Position numbers and translations under genes: made by a program. Below, one piece after another: positions 39,952-41,484 of a stretch of 41,484 nt of DNA. The DNA comes from Acidobacteriota bacterium (GTDB lineage: Bacteria; Acidobacteriota; UBA6911). The DNA is taken from contig JAFNAG010000028.1 of NCBI GenBank assembly GCA_017860135.1, positions 1 to 41,484 on the forward strand, given 5' to 3'. The notes under the pieces were generated by a model, which had not been told where the DNA came from, ran no database searches, and saw only the letters and a program-made list of their open reading frames with translations. Position 1 is the stretch's first letter, and each line of letters opens with the position of its first letter.

Positions 39952-41484
39952 TCATCGCCGCAGGTTGTCTTCGAAGAGCTTCAGAATCCGCTTGTACTCG
40001 TCGGCCCAGCTCGTCTCCTCCGTAAAGGTGTGGTTCTCAACCGGGTAGGGCGCGATCGACCAGTTCTCCTTGCGCAGTTCGATGAGACGCTGGACCAGGC
40101 GCACGCTGTCCTGGAAGAACACATTGGAGTCCACCATGCCATGGCAGATGAGCAGATGCCCCTTGAGCCCCTCTGCGAAAAAGATCGGCGAGCTGCGCTT
40201 GTACGCCTCCGGATCGTTCTGCGGCAGATTGAGGATGTTCGACGTGTACCCGTGGTTGTAATGCGACCAGTCGGTCACAGGCCGCAGCGCCGCGCCCGCG
40301 GCGAACACATCGGGAGTCGTGAACATCGCCATGAGGGTAATGAAGCCTCCATAGCTGCCGCCATAAACGCCGATGCGCTTCGGGTCGACCTTCTCGTTCG
40401 CCACGAGGTACTTTGCGCCGTCGACGACGTCCTCGAGGTCCTTGCCTCCCATATGGCGGTAGATGGCGGTGCGCCAATCCCTGCCGTAGCCCGAGCTTGC
40501 GCGGTAGTCGGGGTCGAGAACGACGTAGCCGAGCGAGGCGAGGAGGTTGTGGAACATGTACTCACGATAATAGGAGGGCCAGTACCTGTGTGCGTTCTGA
40601 GCATAGCCCGCGCCATGCACGAAGATCACGGCGGGCCGTCTCGGGTCGCGCTTCGCGCCGATCATCTCCGGCGTATAGAGCCGGGCGTAGACATCCGCGC
40701 CGTCGCGCGCCTTGTAGGTGAATACCTTCGGATCGATCCACTTGAAGGACCGCCACTCCTCGGCGGGCGTCGTCGTTACCTGTTTCGCCTGCGCGCCCGC
40801 AGTAAAGGGCATCACATAGAGCTCGGGCGGCTTGGTGCTGTAGGAATGGACGATCGCCAGCGACTTCTCGTCCGGCGAGACGGTCGCCGCATTCGATCCC
40901 GTCATCGTCGTGACACGCGTCCAAGAGCCGCCGTCGACCGGCATAGTGTAGAAGTGGCGTTCCCCGGGATGGATTTCCGTCGAGGTGAAGAAGATCCTGG
41001 TCCGGTCGGTCGAGAGCCGCGCGTTCTGGATCTCCCATCTGCCCGATGTCAGCTGCCTGGCTGCCGGCTGGGGCGCGGTCACGTCCAGGGAGTACAGGTG
41101 CATCCAGCCGTCCTTTTCCGACAGGAACAGGAAGCGCTTGTTGTCGGGGAGCCATGCCAGCCCGCCGCCACCGCCGGGGCCGCCGAAGCCCCCGCCGCCT
41201 CCCGAACCGGTGCCGACCGACATCTCGCGAATCCAGGCGTCGTCGTGCAGGTTGTCGAGCACCGTAGCCGTGCCGGTCGCCGGATCGATCTTTACGTACC
41301 AGCGGTCCTTGGTGTCCTGGGAGCGCACGGAGACGACGGCCTGGCTGCCGTCATCCGACCAGTCCGGGGCGCCCCAATTGAGAATGCGCGGCGCCGGCTT
41401 GTCCCCGGACTTCGCCGGCAGCTCGGTTCCGCCGAACGCCGAGCCGTCCGCCCAGATGGTCTTGTTCTGTTTGAGGTCGAGAAT
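39952..41484 (-). CDS. S9 family peptidase, 5' end beyond window
   Basis: A serine peptidase of the prolyl-oligopeptidase clan, 510 residues inside the window; the N-terminus lies beyond 41484 because the frame stays open there and encodes further propeller sequence (ILNWGAPDWSDDGSQAVVS). Propeller blades include WLPDNKRFLFLSEKDGW and LSTDRTRIFFTS. The hydrolase domain has Ser in GGSYGGF, Asp in HGMVDSNVFF and His in VENHTF. RASSGYGRDWR is the usual loop after the oxyanion region. A Gly-rich insertion (GTGSGGGGGFGGPGGGGG) sits in the propeller. It is probably exported like the other two S9 enzymes here, but the signal peptide is not visible. Confidence 0.92.
   Translation of the reverse strand: MLDLKQNKTIWADGSAFGGTELPAKSGDKPAPRILNWGAPDWSDDGSQAVVSVRSQDTKDRWYVKIDPATGTATVLDNLHDDAWIREMSVGTGSGGGGGFGGPGGGGGLAWLPDNKRFLFLSEKDGWMHLYSLDVTAPQPAARQLTSGRWEIQNARLSTDRTRIFFTSTEIHPGERHFYTMPVDGGSWTRVTTMTGSNAATVSPDEKSLAIVHSYSTKPPELYVMPFTAGAQAKQVTTTPAEEWRSFKWIDPKVFTYKARDGADVYARLYTPEMIGAKRDPRRPAVIFVHGAGYAQNAHRYWPSYYREYMFHNLLASLGYVVLDPDYRASSGYGRDWRTAIYRHMGGKDLEDVVDGAKYLVANEKVDPKRIGVYGGSYGGFITLMAMFTTPDVFAAGAALRPVTDWSHYNHGYTSNILNLPQNDPEAYKRSSPIFFAEGLKGHLLICHGMVDSNVFFQDSVRLVQRLIELRKENWSIAPYPVENHTFTEETSWADEYKRILKLFEDNLRR

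Overview
The window is G+C-rich, densely coding bacterial DNA, most likely from a member of the Acidobacteriota. The best taxonomic clue is the 830-residue FtsX/MacB-type permease at 36814-39306. Its N-terminus (ALRMLLRTPFVTF, LALGIGANTAIFSL) is the pattern of the ADOP family of orphan permeases, which is greatly expanded in that phylum. Several secreted S9 peptidases, scattered palindromic intergenic elements and short gene clusters fit the same picture. This assignment is inferred from gene families, not from a marker gene. I see no rRNA, tRNA, CRISPR array, insertion sequence or prophage.

Layout. 0-2.3 kb: PLP aminotransferase and homoserine dehydrogenase (+). 2.6-3.4 kb: an SDR oxidoreductase (-) with an irregular active site. 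3.5-4.9 kb: proline dehydrogenase and a zinc-ribbon thioredoxin (+). 5.0-9.5 kb: a three-gene nuclease operon (-) of DEDDy exonuclease, SbcD/YhaO-like phosphoesterase and SbcC/YhaN-like ATPase. 9.9-13.3 kb: beta-CASP nuclease, a lone ABC ATPase and a secreted tandem jacalin-like lectin (-). 13.9-17.6 kb: a membrane TPR protein of TMTC type and a second aminotransferase (-). 18.3-25.3 kb: S9 peptidase, CorA-like membrane protein, Tat-exported Fe/Mn superoxide dismutase and a larger S9 peptidase (-). 25.4-28.3 kb: a two-component system with a secreted protein of unknown function (-). 28.6-29.8 kb: a zinc-ribbon hypothetical protein (-) divergent from a CYTH-domain protein (+). 30.2-32.0 kb: oligoendopeptidase F (+), bracketed by two copies of a palindromic repeat. 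32.3-33.9 kb: pentapeptide-repeat protein and exported FKBP isomerase (-). 34.2-36.6 kb: GHMP sugar kinase and a GalU-like nucleotidyltransferase (+). 36.8-39.9 kb: ADOP permease and HicA/HicB (+). 40.0-41.5 kb: a third S9 peptidase (-), cut by the window edge.

Functionally this is mostly a chromosomal backbone of a heterotroph that feeds on peptides and sugars. Three exported S9 peptidases and PepF degrade peptides, proline dehydrogenase uses proline, and a kinase plus pyrophosphorylase pair probably salvages a free sugar into a UDP-sugar.

The most unusual material is between the genes. One family has three copies (near 2.4, 13.8 and 17.9 kb) with two complementary arms built from degenerate NATCGS hexamers around a conserved loop. 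The arm lengths differ between copies (7/5, 5/7 and 9/2 units). A second family is palindromic and made of iterated short units such as CACGAATTT or CACAGATTT. Two of its copies, about 155 bp each, stand on either side of pepF. Neither family is explained by the genes around it.
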